NCBI GenBank assembly: GCA_003550325.1
Contig: QKWP01000370.1
Location: 116,251-180,250, forward strand
Source: Gigaspora rosea
Taxonomy: Eukaryota; Glomeromycota; Glomeromycetes; Diversisporales; Gigasporaceae
DNA length: 64,000 bases
Direction: 5' to 3'
Part shown: piece after piece, positions 45,713 through 57,864 of the stretch
How positions within the stretch are numbered: the stretch's first letter is position 1
Layout of the letters: each line of letters opens with the position of its first letter
Made by a program: the position numbers and the translations under genes
Notes under the pieces: generated by a model
What the model saw: only the letters and a program-made list of their open reading frames with translations
Told to the model about the DNA's origin: nothing
The model's database searches: none

Positions 45713-46039
45713 AACTATAAATTATTCATTTGTTGTACCAAAGCTAATCTATGCTTATATGATTACTGCATTTCTAATTCAAGGCACAATACTATATAAA
45801 AATTGGTTCATAATTTCAGGCCAAATTATGTTAAATAGCAGAAGTGAAATTACAATTTTCAATCTAAATTAAGCTTAATTTGAGTTGAACCTCGAAATAA
45901 TGCCCCTGTGCTTTATTTCACAATAATACAGATATGTAATAAATTTTTAACTATGTTGCATATAACATGTATGCATGCATGCATGCAGCATAACATGTGT
46001 ATGCACAGTAAGTAAAAATACCATTTTGCCTATTTCTAA

Positions 46040-46509
46040 TCTAACTCATCAGGTCACTATTATCTGACCCGAATCATATAAACTGAGTTAATTGGTAAAT
46101 CATTTTTAAAGGTGAAAAAAATGATAAACCTTATAATAAACAAATACGGAAATTCATATGTTTTTTCTATAGTGTAGGAATGGGGTGTGCTTACATATAA
46201 AAGTATTTTTTTTATTAAGTAACACTTCCTTGTTGTATAATTGAAACTTGTAGAGCTAATTTTTGTGATTCTAATGGTAGTAAAATCATCAAAATCGGTT
46301 TGATAGATCATAATATATGAGTATTTTTCAATCATTTACTATAGAGATTTTTCTTAAGAATTGAAGCACGCGGCATTCTATTACTATATAAGGTTACTAG
46401 TCACATGCCCATCGATCTTTACTATAAAATTTTACCCCTTTAACTGCAGACTACTAATTAATTATCTGATCTGTCAGGTTACTATTATCTGATCTGGGTC
46501 AGAACACTA
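46040..46509. mobile_element. Degraded hAT-like element with a ~205-bp unit
   Basis: The right end gggtcagaacacta (46496-46509) is the inverted terminus of the hAT element at 2641. Ggtcactattatctgaccc-like sequence at 46033-46060 may be the left side. 46130-46400 is a diverged copy of the 205-bp unit (cttgtagagct, ttctaatggtagtaaaatca). Exact left boundary and target duplication not found. Confidence 0.5.
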
Positions 46510-47054
46510 GTTTAATTAATTATATAGAATAAATTTTATTTATAATACAAAATAAATTTATTTAATAAAAGATTATATGTACACAACTCTCTCTGCTGAT
46601 ACCTGTGACCAAAATTTTAGCAGAAACAAAATCGACAAAAACACTAAAAACAACACAGAATATAGGGAACTAGACATAACAAAAATAGCTCTGAGCAGCA
46701 GGAACTAGTTACTCTAAAACAATAGTGTACAAAAACCACTTTGGACTAGCACAACTTTGGAAAAACAACTTTTTCAGAAAAACTTTATGGAAAAAGTGGG
46801 GACTCGTAAAAACCCTGTATCACAGATCAGTAGATGTATAACAAAACAAACACGTAACTGATCAAAATAGATAAACAACAAAACAAATACGCGTTGCAAC
46901 ATAAACAAAAGAAATTATTGGTTCAAGTAAATAAAACTAGCTACGACTAAGCCTCAACAACAGATAGTAACACAATACTACAACAATAAGTAGAAATAAC
47001 AGGCTCCAAACAACTTTAACACGTGACCTATAGTGGGAAAATATATAGATCATC

Positions 47055-48454
47055 ATGGAATGCATCAAAGAATTTAATTGGCTATTCTGCCATCAAGATC
47101 AAAAAATTATGTCGATATTAAACGAACAGCATCACAGGGTGCTCAAGAGAGATATTGAAATTGCAGAATTTTTGGGTATAGAGAAACCAGAAACGGTGTA
47201 TGTAATTCATACTGCAATTGAAACATATAACTGGATACAGTATAAACAAGCAGTAAACGGAACGGAAAAGCTAAAGGAGAAGGACCGGTACCAAAATACA
47301 TTAAAGATGTTGAAATTGAAAAACTGTGTCAAAAAATAGTATTTGCAATTATGGAGACCAGTGAAATGGACTATGGCAATAATGAAATCAAACAACAAAT
47401 CTTTAATGTAATAGAAGCGCATCTTGAGGAAAACAGGATAGAGCCCTGTGAAAAGAAGAAGATACTTGAAGGTGACAAAAATTTAACTAAACGTTTAGCA
47501 AACAGAGTAGATGAGAAAAGTGATGACAACAAGGTAGATACTGCGCCCAAAGGTGGTATACTAGAAAACCAAACTAGAAAAGAAAAAGAAAAAGAAACAG
47601 AATATATGAAGCAAAACTCTGTACCAGGGAAAGGTGATGAAGAATGGTCTAATAAAGAATTAAGGAGAACAATGGTGTACAATATGGAATTTACCATACT
47701 ATATTTCGAAAAAAGAAATAATTGCATTAATTAGATGAAGGATAAAAGTCCCAGATGAAATTTTCATTTTACACAGCAAGAACAGAAAGACAAGAGCGAA
47801 GCTGTATTGGAAAGGAAAAGATCTCTTCAAGTCAATTGAAACAGAGGTTAAAAACATCTGGGTCTTGCCGTTAAAGTATGGAAATCTAGGGAGAATCACA
47901 ATGGGCAGAAGTGATAAAGAGCAGCTCGACCTGAGAAAAACATTCCGTGCAAGGCTTAATAACGTACCAACGAATACAAAAGAAGTGCTTTTACTTAGAC
48001 AACTAAGAAGAATTAGAGCAAAGGCAGTACACATTTTCCATAACAGAAATGGAAATCCTAGAAGCCAAGCAGTGGTTGAGTTTGAAACAAATGAAGATAA
48101 AGAGAAAGCAACTTGACAAAATATCTATTACTACAACAAGGCACTCTGGTGGGATTTAAACACGAAGATAGAGACCTCTAGAAGTCAAGAGCAAATATGT
48201 CATACTATAGAGAGCATGAAAGAGTAACCCAAAGAGCTAAAAATAGAGAAGAGGTTAACGAGGTGCTTAAACCAGAAGTTTTGGTACCAGCCCAAAACAA
48301 GAAGGAAAAACAAAAGGCCATAGAAAGTGACCAAGAGCTAGAAGATATAATTGAAATGATCACGAAATCGGTCCTCAAAGATATAAAGGGGTGTATAGTC
48401 GATATCATTAAGAAGGATCCAAGACTCAAAGTGGCAGTTTCCTACCACTCCTAA
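47055..48454 (+). pseudogene. LINE ORF1 (RNA-binding protein), broken
   Basis: Reads through at least four frame changes: MECIKEFNWLFCHQ (47055-47339), then a charged Lys/Glu-rich stretch (47351-47734), then RARLNNVPTNTKEVLLLRQL with VEFETNEDKEKA (47865-48116), then an acidic tail (48197-48454). The RARLNNVP / AVVEFET pair has the spacing of an RRM's two RNP motifs, suggesting RRM-type RNA binding as in many I-clade ORF1 proteins. The protein would coat LINE RNA in the ribonucleoprotein particle. The 5' start is the first in-phase ATG; stops at 47337, 47732 and 48114 are consistent with decay. Confidence 0.65.
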
Positions 48455-48573
48455 TTGGCACACCAGTTGAAAAGTATAAAAAAGAACTGGCTTCTCAACA
48501 AGAAGACTCCTCAACAGGTCCACAAATAGATATTAGAGAAAAGAAAAAGGAGGCCAGTTCTAACCAAAAGGAG

Positions 48574-51500
48574 TTGCTCAGTATTCATAACAGTAAAAAC
48601 ATTAAAAAAAATTTGAGTGTACTTAGGTTTGGTTTTCATAATATCAATGGGATTAGAAGTAACAAAAGTAAACTTGAGGCATTAGTAGACTTAATGGAAG
48701 AAGATAAACTGGATATTGTAGGAATTTGCGAAACTAATGTAGCAGAGAAGGAAGGTAGATGGCTAATAAATCAGGAAAAGGACATAATAGGTTTTTGGAC
48801 CGAAGTAAGAGAACAAAAAAAGAAAGGTTTCAGTATTGGTATCCTAATTTGAAATAAGTGGGCAAAACACGTGGCCCAAGTAAACAAATGGGGTGCTAAT
48901 GGTATAGAACTAGTTCTAATGTTTAAAAAAATAGATTTCAGCATCATTATAGTATATGCTCCTCCTACAGACGACAAAATCAGGGCTGAAATTAAAAATC
49001 TCCTGATGAACAAGATCAAGAAAAAAAGAAAGAAAGAAAGAAGATTTATTTTGGCTAAGGATTTTAATTATGAAAGACAGGAAGAAGCAATTCGTAGAAG
49101 TAGAGAGGGCAAAAGAAATAAAATGACAGAAGATATCTTCCGAGAACTAGAAAACAGTGGATTCACAGACGTATATAGATGGATAAATCCAAACAAATAC
49201 GAACACACTTGGAGTAATAGTCAAACGGAGTCACGTATCGATTACATATGGGTTTCCAAAGAATTAAAAAGGAACATTTTGAAAGTACAACATATAGATA
49301 TGTCAACAACTATAGCAAGTGATCATGTTATTGTAACGGCAAATATAACAACAGATATAGGTCTAGTAAAATCAAGTCGCTCTAAAAAACCTAACTTTAA
49401 CTCCGCAAGACTGATGGTAGATATGAAGGAAGTAGATGAAGATCATTGGACAGCATACACTCAGCACTTAGAAAGGGCCTTAAGTGCGCAATGGAAAGAT
49501 GTCGCCAAAAGTATTCACAAAAAAAAGGAAACAGACCTCGAAAATTTGAATAAAAAGTGGAAAGTTATCAAAGACTATATTATTGGCTCTGCAAGAAAAC
49601 ATCTTCCTATGCAGCGCAAAAAGAAGGAGATAGTGCAAGACAGTTCTAATACAGAGATTAAGGCCTTAAGAAATAAGGTTAAATTGCTCAGCAAAGTGTG
49701 AAGGAAGTGCAAAAGCAATATAGGAAAAAATATAGAGGTAGAGAAGGGTGATCCTATAGTAAAAATTCTTCAAAGGTTGGTAATAGTAGAACACGAGACA
49801 CCACAGAGATGGACAAGAGAAATCTTAGATAAGGCAAAAGAAGAATGAAAACAACAGTATAACCTGTGGACAACAGAAAAACGAAGAATAAAGAAGAGGA
49901 AATAAGACGGAGAATTGAGGAACGGGGTGATATGCTGGTAACAGATCAAAGAAGAATGATAAGTAGCCTTTTAGATAGACATAGTAATAGGATTACTTTA
50001 GATAGAATAGTAGTAGATAATGGAAGAGAAAAGCAGTTGGTTACTGATGAAGAGGAGATAAAAGAAAAAGCAGCAGAACACTTCTGTGAACAGTACAAAA
50101 AGAGAAAGGTCAAAACAAGATGTATGAACGAAAGGTGGACCAAGGCTTATAAACCGTTACAAGAAATAGATAATGAATGGTACAGTGACCTAGCTGGGAA
50201 AGTAAGCGAACAAGAATGGCATGAAGCATTAGAGAAAACAAAGAACAACTTAGCTCTAGGGGCTACAGGAATCACTTGTCCATTAATTAAGAAGGCTAGT
50301 CCAAAAGCAGAAAAGATATTGTGTGAATTTGCAATTTCTTGTATAAGAGTGGGAAAGATTCCAAGTGAATGAAAGAAAGGGATTCTGTACCTGATTCCAA
50401 AAAGTGAATTTTGGAATTTTAACTTATTTAATATTCGCCCAATAATGCTTCTTGAAACATTAAGGAAAATGACAGTTCACATTTTAAATACAAGATTGGG
50501 TCAAATATTCAAAGGGAAAAATATTCTAAAAGGATGTAATTACGCAGTCTTACCAGGAAATTGTATGAATATCCCAATACAAATACTTAACAGTATCTTA
50601 GAAGATGCTTGGGAAAAAACAAAGAGCTGTGGGTGTTGATGCAAGACATTAAAAAAGCTTTTGATTCAGTAAGCTTGGAAATGTTAGAACTGTTGCTAAA
50701 GAGAATTAAATTGCCGAAAAATATCGTCAACTTCCTTATTGACTTATATAAAGAAAGGATAATTGAAGTGGTAACTGCCTTCGCATATAGCAAAGAGATA
50801 GTTGCGGAAGACGGAATTGATCAAGGAGAGGTGGTCTCACCCTTAGTATGGCGTATTTACTATGATCCGCTACTTAGAACAATACAAGAACAGGAATCAT
50901 TTGGATATTCTCTTGAAGTTGATTGGCCAGTTGATCTAACCACAGGAAAAAGCAGAAACGAAAAGCTGAGACAAGCTATTTTGACGCACGCAGATGATAC
51001 CACGTGGATTGCCAAATCTAAAGTGGATATAGAGAATATTTTAGCAATTGCAAACGAATTTTACTAGTTAAATGACATTAAAATAAATGGAAAAAAGTCT
51101 GAGCTAGTAGTCCTAAATTGTAAAGATAAGGCAGTTGCAATAGAAATGAGCAAAGGAAAAGATAAGTCATGACAAAAAGAAAGGACCAGGTTGCAAGATT
51201 TCTGGGAGCTTGGATCTCAGAAAAACATGTGTTAAAGTGTGTCAAAAAGGTCATAGAGCAGGAGGTGTGGGCGCTAACTCACTGCACGAAGAAGAAGAAA
51301 AAGACGCTTAGTCATCTCATATATATAAACAATAAAGTGTTAATCCCAAGAGCGGAGTACAGAGCACAAATAGTGATGCTAAGTAGGAATAACTGCGGAC
51401 AATTATATAGACCCTTTTTAAAATTGATAAAATCAAAAAGTGGACTTGCAGCTAACACGGCATATGGTGTACTAAATCATAAAAATATCGCTGGGGTTCA

Positions 51501-53837
51501 ACTACTCTGGAAAAGTACATTAGCACATCATGTCAGTAATCTTGCAATTAGACTTAACGATATGGAAAGGCTCGGCAAATCCACTTGGATAAGACTTAAA
51601 CAAGCACAGATCTCGAATAAATGTATTAGTGCGATTACGAGTCTAGAAAGTGATAGACTCAATGAAATAGTAGACACCCACAACATGTCCGTCAGGGTGA
51701 TTAAAGAGGCAAGAAAGATCGGCATCACATTTAGTAGTAGTATCTGAGAGGAAAGTCTTAAAATCGCTTAGCAAGACACTGAGATAATTGACGTCCTGAG
51801 TGAAAGAGGTGTAAAGAGCTTTTTGAAAGAAAAGTCATTAAAACTTTTTTTATTAGAACAGCTATTCGATACAAATAGCACGTATATGTTGTCTTGGGAG
51901 TGTTTAAAAAATTTGAGAAACCAAAAAGGTTCAGGTAAAAAACCAATTTGGTTAGAGGAATTAGAAGAAGCTTGTTTGGCAAGCGTAGAAACAAGAGAGT
52001 TAAAAGAAGCATTTAAGCGAAGCGGCAGAAATATGTTGGCACTAATACCAGAATTAAATGTGATTGCAAAAAACGGATGAAAATCAGAATTAATTGTTTT
52101 CAAAAACAATGAAGAAACTACACAGATAGGCAAAGTTAGAGTTAACAAAAAACGAAAGAAAACTTATTAGATCGAGCATTGGAGGGAAAAAGAAAATATA
52201 AAACCAGATGAGAATGAAATTGAACAATGCAAAGGTTGTGCACAAGATCAAGCGGGAAAAAGTGGAGAATGCACAATATTCAAAGCTTTCAAAAGCCCTA
52301 AACGTGCGTTGAATAGAAGGCTTGTTAAAAAGTGAGAAGATAGAGTTCTGTGCGAAATAAAGTGCGCTGTTTAGTATACAGACAGGACAAAGACGCAAGT
52401 AACGATTTAGAAGGAGAACAGGAAGTACATAATGTTGTAGTAAAGTGTAAGGAAGAGGAAATAATAGATGAGTGGATAGATGAAGAAAGTACGCGAAAAG
52501 AGTTGAAAGCCCTGAATGAGCGCATTAAAAGGTGCCTTGAATGGTGTATTTATACGGATGGCTCCTTAACTCAGGAAGAGGTTCAAGCAGGGGTCTGTAA
52601 GAAAAGTATAGGGATTAGCTGGGTAGCATACCCCAAAGAAACGAAACAGGTGTTAGGATTCATCAATCCTCAATTCAACGGAGCCTTGTTGGATTGGCCT
52701 TCAACAACAAGGGCAGAAATAGGGGCGATTGCAACAGCACTTTTGGCAGTTCCATATAAAAGTAAAGTGAAATTATTCTCAGACAGCATAAATGCTATAA
52801 GCCTAATTAAGAAAATGTAAAAGCCAAAAAGCTTAAGAGAAGAAGTTAAAATAAGCAACAGTAGCGTCCTGAGATTGATACAGAAGTGTCTTGAAGAGAA
52901 GAAAATAGATTGGAAGATTGTTAAGGTTAAAGCACATACGGGAGTTGAAGGGAATGAATATGCAGATAAATTAGCTAAAGAGGATCTTAAAAGCAAAAGG
53001 TGCTTTAAAATCACTAGTAGTTGGGTTAAAGGAATGAGAATAGTCCTGAAATGGGAAAAGTACATAATAGATAGACCAATTAGAAAATTTGTGGAGGAAG
53101 TTACAAATACGGTTTTTGATGTAGAATGGAAGGGGTTGCCGGGTATTATAGATGTATTTAAAGAGGAGGAAAATAGTAAGGAAGTTGATTGGGGTAGCAC
53201 ATAGTGTCAGCTAAATAAGCTGAAGGGCCGTAACTATAGGAGTATAAAGCAAAGTAGGGCCTGGGTCAATAGGATTAAACGTATGGACAAGGTCCTGCCG
53301 GTAATGGCTTCACTACATAAAAGATATCTGGGAGTGTACGAAATCGATTGGTGCATAGCGTGTTTTAGGGAATTCGAAACACAAGACCACTTGACAGAAT
53401 GTGAGATATATCAAGGCCTATGAAGAAAAATAGAACGCGAGGTCAAAGAGGAAATACTTCATAACAAAGATACAAAGAAGAAAGAAGTTGACCCAGAAAT
53501 CTTTAAGGCCGTCGAAAAAGTACTTTTTGGTGAAAATGAGTATGAAAAGATTAGGAAATGGAAGTTAATAATCCAAGACTTAGTCCCTGCAAGCCTCGAG
53601 AAGGAATCAGTGGTGGAAAGATATTTTAAAAACAAAGCATTTGAAGCTTTGGGTTTGAAATTCCACAAAAAAATTTGGACACTACGATGTGAAGCCGTTG
53701 CAGAGTGGGAAGAATTAGGTGGGACAAAAAAAATAAAAAGAAAAAGAACTAACGAAAACAAAGAAGAAGAAGAAATAGATGAGGGTGAAAAGCTACAAGA
53801 AGCCGAAAAGGCAGAAGAAAGACGAAAAAGAAAATAA
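48574..53837 (+). pseudogene. LINE ORF2: AP endonuclease, RT, RNase H, broken
   Basis: AP endonuclease (48620-49340): FHNINGIRSNKSKLEAL, ICETN, DFNYE, ESRIDYIW and ASDHV match the exonuclease III-like fold. RT (49870-51070): ATGITCPLIKKA, IPSE-stop-KKGILYLIPK, DIKKAFDSVSLEML, IDQGEVVSPLVWRIYYDP and the catalytic HADDTTW. Thumb region 51169-51747. A Cys-rich segment EQCKGCAQDQAGKSGEC (~52226-52280). RNase H (52535-52990): YTDGSL, TTRAEIGAIA, LFSDSINAI and KAHTGVEGNEYADKLA, with all four acidic positions. The C-terminal tail is Lys/Glu-rich. Frames shift near 49850, 50605, 51160 and 52375; stops include TGA at 48850, 49699, 49846, 50370, 51745, 52078, 52333 and 53421, TAG at 51065, 52168 and 53202, and TAA at 52818. 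The product would nick target DNA and prime cDNA synthesis there. Confidence 0.9.
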
Positions 53838-53924
53838 TGAAGATGCTGTAAAAGAAACGAAGCAAGAAAAATTTCAAAGAATTTTTAATGATGCTAAGAG
53901 TATATTGTTCAATTGGATTTCTGG

Positions 53925-53965
53925 CTTCACGAGGCCGGCCTGGCTTTCTGCAGGCCGGCCCTTTA
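53925..53965 (+). repeat. GC-rich GGCCGGCC pair
   Basis: Two copies of aggccggcc (each with the palindrome GGCCGGCC) about 25 bp apart in the LINE 3' region. Strikingly GC-rich for this window and able to form a stem. Confidence 0.6.
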
Positions 53966-54372
53966 GGGAAAAAGACAATTTTTTTGGTCAATCTTGACAT
54001 TAGCAGGCAAAAGCTAGTCGATGAATTTTTGACAGATACCTTAGAAAGTTAAGGTGCCCAAAAAGGAGACGAATCTAGGCTGTGGCAAATCGCATTTAGG
54101 TACCTCAGTAACCAGATAAGTCTTTATTGTTAAAAAGGTAGAAAATACAATAGTATATAATATTTTTATATGTAGTTTATTACTTATATCTTATACAATA
54201 AAGGCAGGATTGCCAAAAAAAAATAAATAAAAAAAAATAAAAGATTATATGTACTGATTAACTTGAGTTCAGATCTGGAATAGAAAATTTATTATGTTAA
54301 TTTGATATATATATAAAATATTTGTTTTGAAGATTTTAGTTCAGATTATCAAGAGTCTGGTAGAGAGGCAAC

Positions 54373-55665
54373 TAGTATTTTAACCCAAGTGGGTGTCACC
54401 TGGGTTACCCGCTAGTGGGTGGGTGACCCAGATCAAGTTTTAACAGCCTGGGTGAGAACAGGTGGGTCAACCCGCGAGTGACCTATGGGTTGACATATGG
54501 GTGACCGTGAGTTAACCCATGGATTACCCACGAGCAAAGACCCAATACAAATTAATGCAAATTTGTGAAGTTGACAGAACAAATTCAAAAAATATTTAAT
54601 AGTAAATTATTTAAAGGAAACCATAATGCAGTACAGAATTTTAATAACAGTAGTATTTTTGCATTATATTACGCTTTATAGCATTATGACTTTACGGCAT
54701 TACGGCTTTATGCCATTATCCCTTAGATTGTAGTAGAACACAGGCAAATTTGCCTGCGTTTTTGCACTTTTTTAGCTTTGATTTACTTTTTTAAAATGCT
54801 AAAATAATTAAATAAAACTTTGTACAATTATATTTGAAAATAAGGATTACTTTTTTGCAAAATTAATTTTTATATTATAAGAAAATAAATTATATTTACA
54901 TATAAGCTGAAAATAGATAATTTTAAGAAAAAATTTTTTTAAAAAATTTTATTACAATTTTTCTGCGATCTTATTTAGTTTTAGTTTTAGAACTATAGTT
55001 CTTAAGACAATATTGTAGTTTATATAAAGGATGACAACTTTCATTATTGCAACTTTAATGATTTACTTGTAAAAATTAAGACTTGTATTAGAAGTAAAGA
55101 TTTTTTTTATAGACAGGAACATATAAAATTTGAAAAAATCTAAAGAAAAATTTTAATAGTAAAAATGCCAATACAAGAACTTTAAACATTTATTATATTA
55201 AAGTTTTCTAATGATTTTAAAAAAATTTTATAACAAATTTACTAAAACAAAACTTAAAGAATATTTTTTACTTAGAAAAGATATGGCTAAAATCAATATT
55301 TAAAATTTTATTAAAAATTTTAAAATACGCAGGCAAATTTGCCTGTGTTACAATCTAAGGGATAGCATTATGGCATTACAGGTTTAAAATTATGGCAAAT
55401 ATACGGCAATATCATAACTATATAATTTGTAAAATTAATTCTACCACCAACTATAGATAACTTATCTGGGTCAAATCACTAGTCATATTAACTACCTAAG
55501 ATTTTTTTTAATTGACCCAGGTGACCCAATGGGTCACCTGTCAGATCACCTGTAGGGTGATCCAGGTAGTGCCTTTTTTTGAACTGATCTGTTTCCACCC
55601 AGATGGCATATTGTCCACCCATCAGGTGAACCAGGTGAAGATTTTTTAGACGGGCCAATTTACTA
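54373..55665. mobile_element. hAT-like element related to 2641-4027
   Basis: Begins TAGTATTTTAACCC and ends gggccaatttacta, like the ends of the hAT at 2641 (tagtgttctgaccc / gggtccaatcacta). The flanks agaggcaac and acaggcaac match at 8 of 9. Subterminal gggtgaccc and gggttaaccc motifs are dense at both ends. A TA-flanked MITE is nested in it. The open frame at 55488-55916 is not coding. Confidence 0.7.
54719..55362. mobile_element. Nested TA-flanked MITE (Tc1/mariner-like)
   Basis: tcccttagattgta at the left and its reverse complement at the right, followed inward on both sides by the palindrome gcaggcaaatttgcctgc, giving ~40-bp terminal repeats. TA dinucleotides flank it (54717-54718, 55363-55364). 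644 bp, no coding capacity. Confidence 0.75.
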
Positions 55666-55674
55666 ACAGGCAAC

Positions 55675-57160
55675 TGTATTAGGTTTGTATAATCTAACTT
55701 AAATATTAAATTTAACTGGCTATATACATTTAGAAAGGTAACCTTATATAGAAAATTTTTAAAAAAATATGCATTTGCAAAATAAAAATGTGTATTTAGT
55801 ACTAATAAATTTTTATAGCAAAGATAAAAACATGCATTTAGAAAGGTACTGCATTTATAGAGAGTATATTTATAGAAATATGACTGTAATAATTTATTAT
55901 ACAAGGACCCAAACAATACTAATTAAGATCATGTTTAAAAAATAACTAACAGTGGTCAAAATTTTGCAAAATTAAGCAATTTGATTGGATAAAAATTTTA
56001 TCTACAAAAAAACTGCCAATAGCTTTAATATAACCTCTGATACCATTGTTTGAGGTCCTATTACACATATATATAAATATAATTTGTAAATATGTGTAAT
56101 ATAATTAACTCCCGTGTAAGATTATTCTGTGAAGTTTCTATGATCCTTGCCATTTTTGTCCATGTTTGCCCATGTGTATGTTGTTTTAATGGCTTAAATT
56201 TGACTTGTGATCCGTCACTTTTCCTTTTTAGTTAGAAAGGAAAAGATCATCATGATAAATTTTTATAATATTATATTGAACGATATCAGATATTATATGA
56301 TCTGTGCATTATGATCTGTGTGGCTCAGCAAGCAATTAACGTGTACAGGGTATTACACCCATATTACCTGGAAGATTATATACGAAAATCGGAAACACCG
56401 ATACCATTAAGGAAATCGAATCGACATGACAAGATTAGAAGTTAATCCGTAATGAAACGCAAAGAAGATTGTACACCAATGATCTGATGACAACAATCAG
56501 ATGAAGATAATGAAAATCAGACGCGAAAATAAAAAAGAATAATAATCAGAAAAGAATTAATATTTAGTATAGTAAATTAACTAGTTAGATCAAAAATGCT
56601 AAGTTTTTATATCATAAATTTTATAGTTATCAGAAAAGTATTTAAACAGTAGATTTTAGACATTCAAATCTGTGTGTTGAACTCGATAAAAATAAGTGTT
56701 GACTACAAAATATTATATCTAGAATAATACCTTTAATACATGTGCACTATTGAAATATTCTTGCTTTCAATAGTTTTGACCCTTTATTGTATACCACTTG
56801 TAATAACTACTTTGATAGTAGTAAACCATTTGACATATCGAAATCTACTTCTTGCACCAAAGAAATCTAGCATACATAATCTTTAACATATTTTATATTC
56901 TCTATATTCATCAAAGAAATATTATAACAGTATACTTAACTGTACCCACTGATTATATTTAATAAACTGATTATTATAAACATAAACATACTTCGAATAA
57001 GTGAAAAGTTAGTTTGTTGGTTTAAACTTAACGTATATATTAAGGACTAGCTACCCTTGAGAAATACTATACTCTTCGAAGGAAAATCATAATAAACAAG
57101 ACGTGCACTAACAAGGCAAAAACAAATAAAAGCTGCAACGCCATAATAAAGAATAACTAA
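55675..57160. other. Spacer upstream of the membrane-protein cassette
   Basis: No coding sequence recognised. On the minus strand, tggtatcagagg (56034-56045) directly follows a ..cctcaaaca end, the pattern of an initiator-Met primer-binding site after an LTR. 56300-56560 has a slightly higher GC content. The promoter or LTR of the element to the right should lie here, but I cannot place it. Confidence 0.4.
56034..56045 (-). promoter_or_regulatory. Possible copia-type primer-binding site
   Basis: tggtatcagag on the minus strand, one base after a CCTCAAACA that could end an LTR. No copia coding sequence follows, so this may be a decayed element or coincidence. Confidence 0.3.
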
Positions 57161-57745
57161 ATGAGAATATACACTACACTTTACAAAATATTTATTGTCT
57201 GGATTATAATAAGTCTAACACCAACACCAAAGAATTTTATTAAAGCAGACGTTATAGTCATAACAGTACCAGCACCAGCACCTGCACCAATTACTACAAC
57301 TCCTACAGAAAGCATTACTACTACGAGTAAAGCAAGTAAAGAAACTGCAACTACCTCTATTCAATCAAGCCAAACGAACCAACCAGAAGATAATAACAAT
57401 AGCAACCTTATCACTATTGTTGGAATATTAGCTGCAACATTAACAATATTAGCAATAACCTTAACAGTATTAATCTGCTGTATACGAAGACTTAGAAAAA
57501 GAAAACAAGCATATAAACGACATCTTAATACAAGAACAGGAGCAGTACCTCCACCTTCAGTATCACAAGTTCAAAGAGGATTAGTATATCAATATCCTAA
57601 CACCTCAGACTTACCATTACAACAAGGCGCATTCTCAAACCAAATCCCAGAATTAAATCAAAACCAATTGGAAACTTTAGTAAGAAATCTCGGCCTTAGA
57701 GACCAAGTACAGACTAAACAACCGCCACTACCACCACCTTACTAA
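57161..57745 (+). CDS. Mucin-like single-pass membrane protein with PPPY tail
   Basis: 194 codons. The N-terminus is hydrophobic (residues ~8-20), a likely signal peptide. Residues ~37-80 are Thr/Ser/Pro-rich, a mucin-like, probably O-glycosylated external domain. Residues 83-108 (LITIVGILAATLTILAITLT and on) form one membrane segment ending in Cys-Cys, followed by a strongly basic stop-transfer stretch (RRLRKRKQAYKRH). The cytoplasmic tail ends exactly in PPPY (residues 191-194), a WW-domain ligand of the kind bound by Rsp5/NEDD4 ubiquitin ligases. Topology resembles a type I glycoprotein. It is the first of a run of small ORFs leading to a Gag-like gene. It could be an envelope-like protein of a mobile element or virus, or a ubiquitin-ligase adaptor. 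No sequence family recognised. Confidence 0.7.
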   Translation: MRIYTTLYKIFIVWIIISLTPTPKNFIKADVIVITVPAPAPAPITTTPTESITTTSKASKETATTSIQSSQTNQPEDNNNSNLITIVGILAATLTILAITLTVLICCIRRLRKRKQAYKRHLNTRTGAVPPPSVSQVQRGLVYQYPNTSDLPLQQGAFSNQIPELNQNQLETLVRNLGLRDQVQTKQPPLPPPY

Positions 57746-57864
57746 AACAAGTAATCCGAAATAAAAGAAGTTTAATATAAGAAGTTTACCGAACTAAATA
57801 GATCAACAAAGAAGAAAAAGATAGGAATACTAAAATAAGAACTAAAAACCGCAACTACACACGT

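Larger units (their letters stand above)
46583..54235 (+). mobile_element. Full-length LINE (I-type, with RNase H)
   Basis: Bounded by an exact 19-bp target duplication aataaaagattatatgtac (46564-46582; 54236-54254), with the A-rich 3' tail tgccaaaaaaaaataaataa. It starts acaactctctctgctgatac. It carries ORF1, then ORF2 with AP endonuclease, RT, a Cys-rich zinc segment and RNase H. Several frameshifts and stops (many TGA) interrupt both ORFs, so it is inactive, but the catalytic residues remain readable. The full-length structure with intact ends indicates insertion by target-primed reverse transcription without 5' truncation. Confidence 0.93.

Noticed and set aside
55488..55916. 142-codon minus-strand ORF
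   Set aside because: Covers the end of a hAT-like element and adjoining AT-rich spacer; composition is Tyr/Phe/Leu-rich without motifs.
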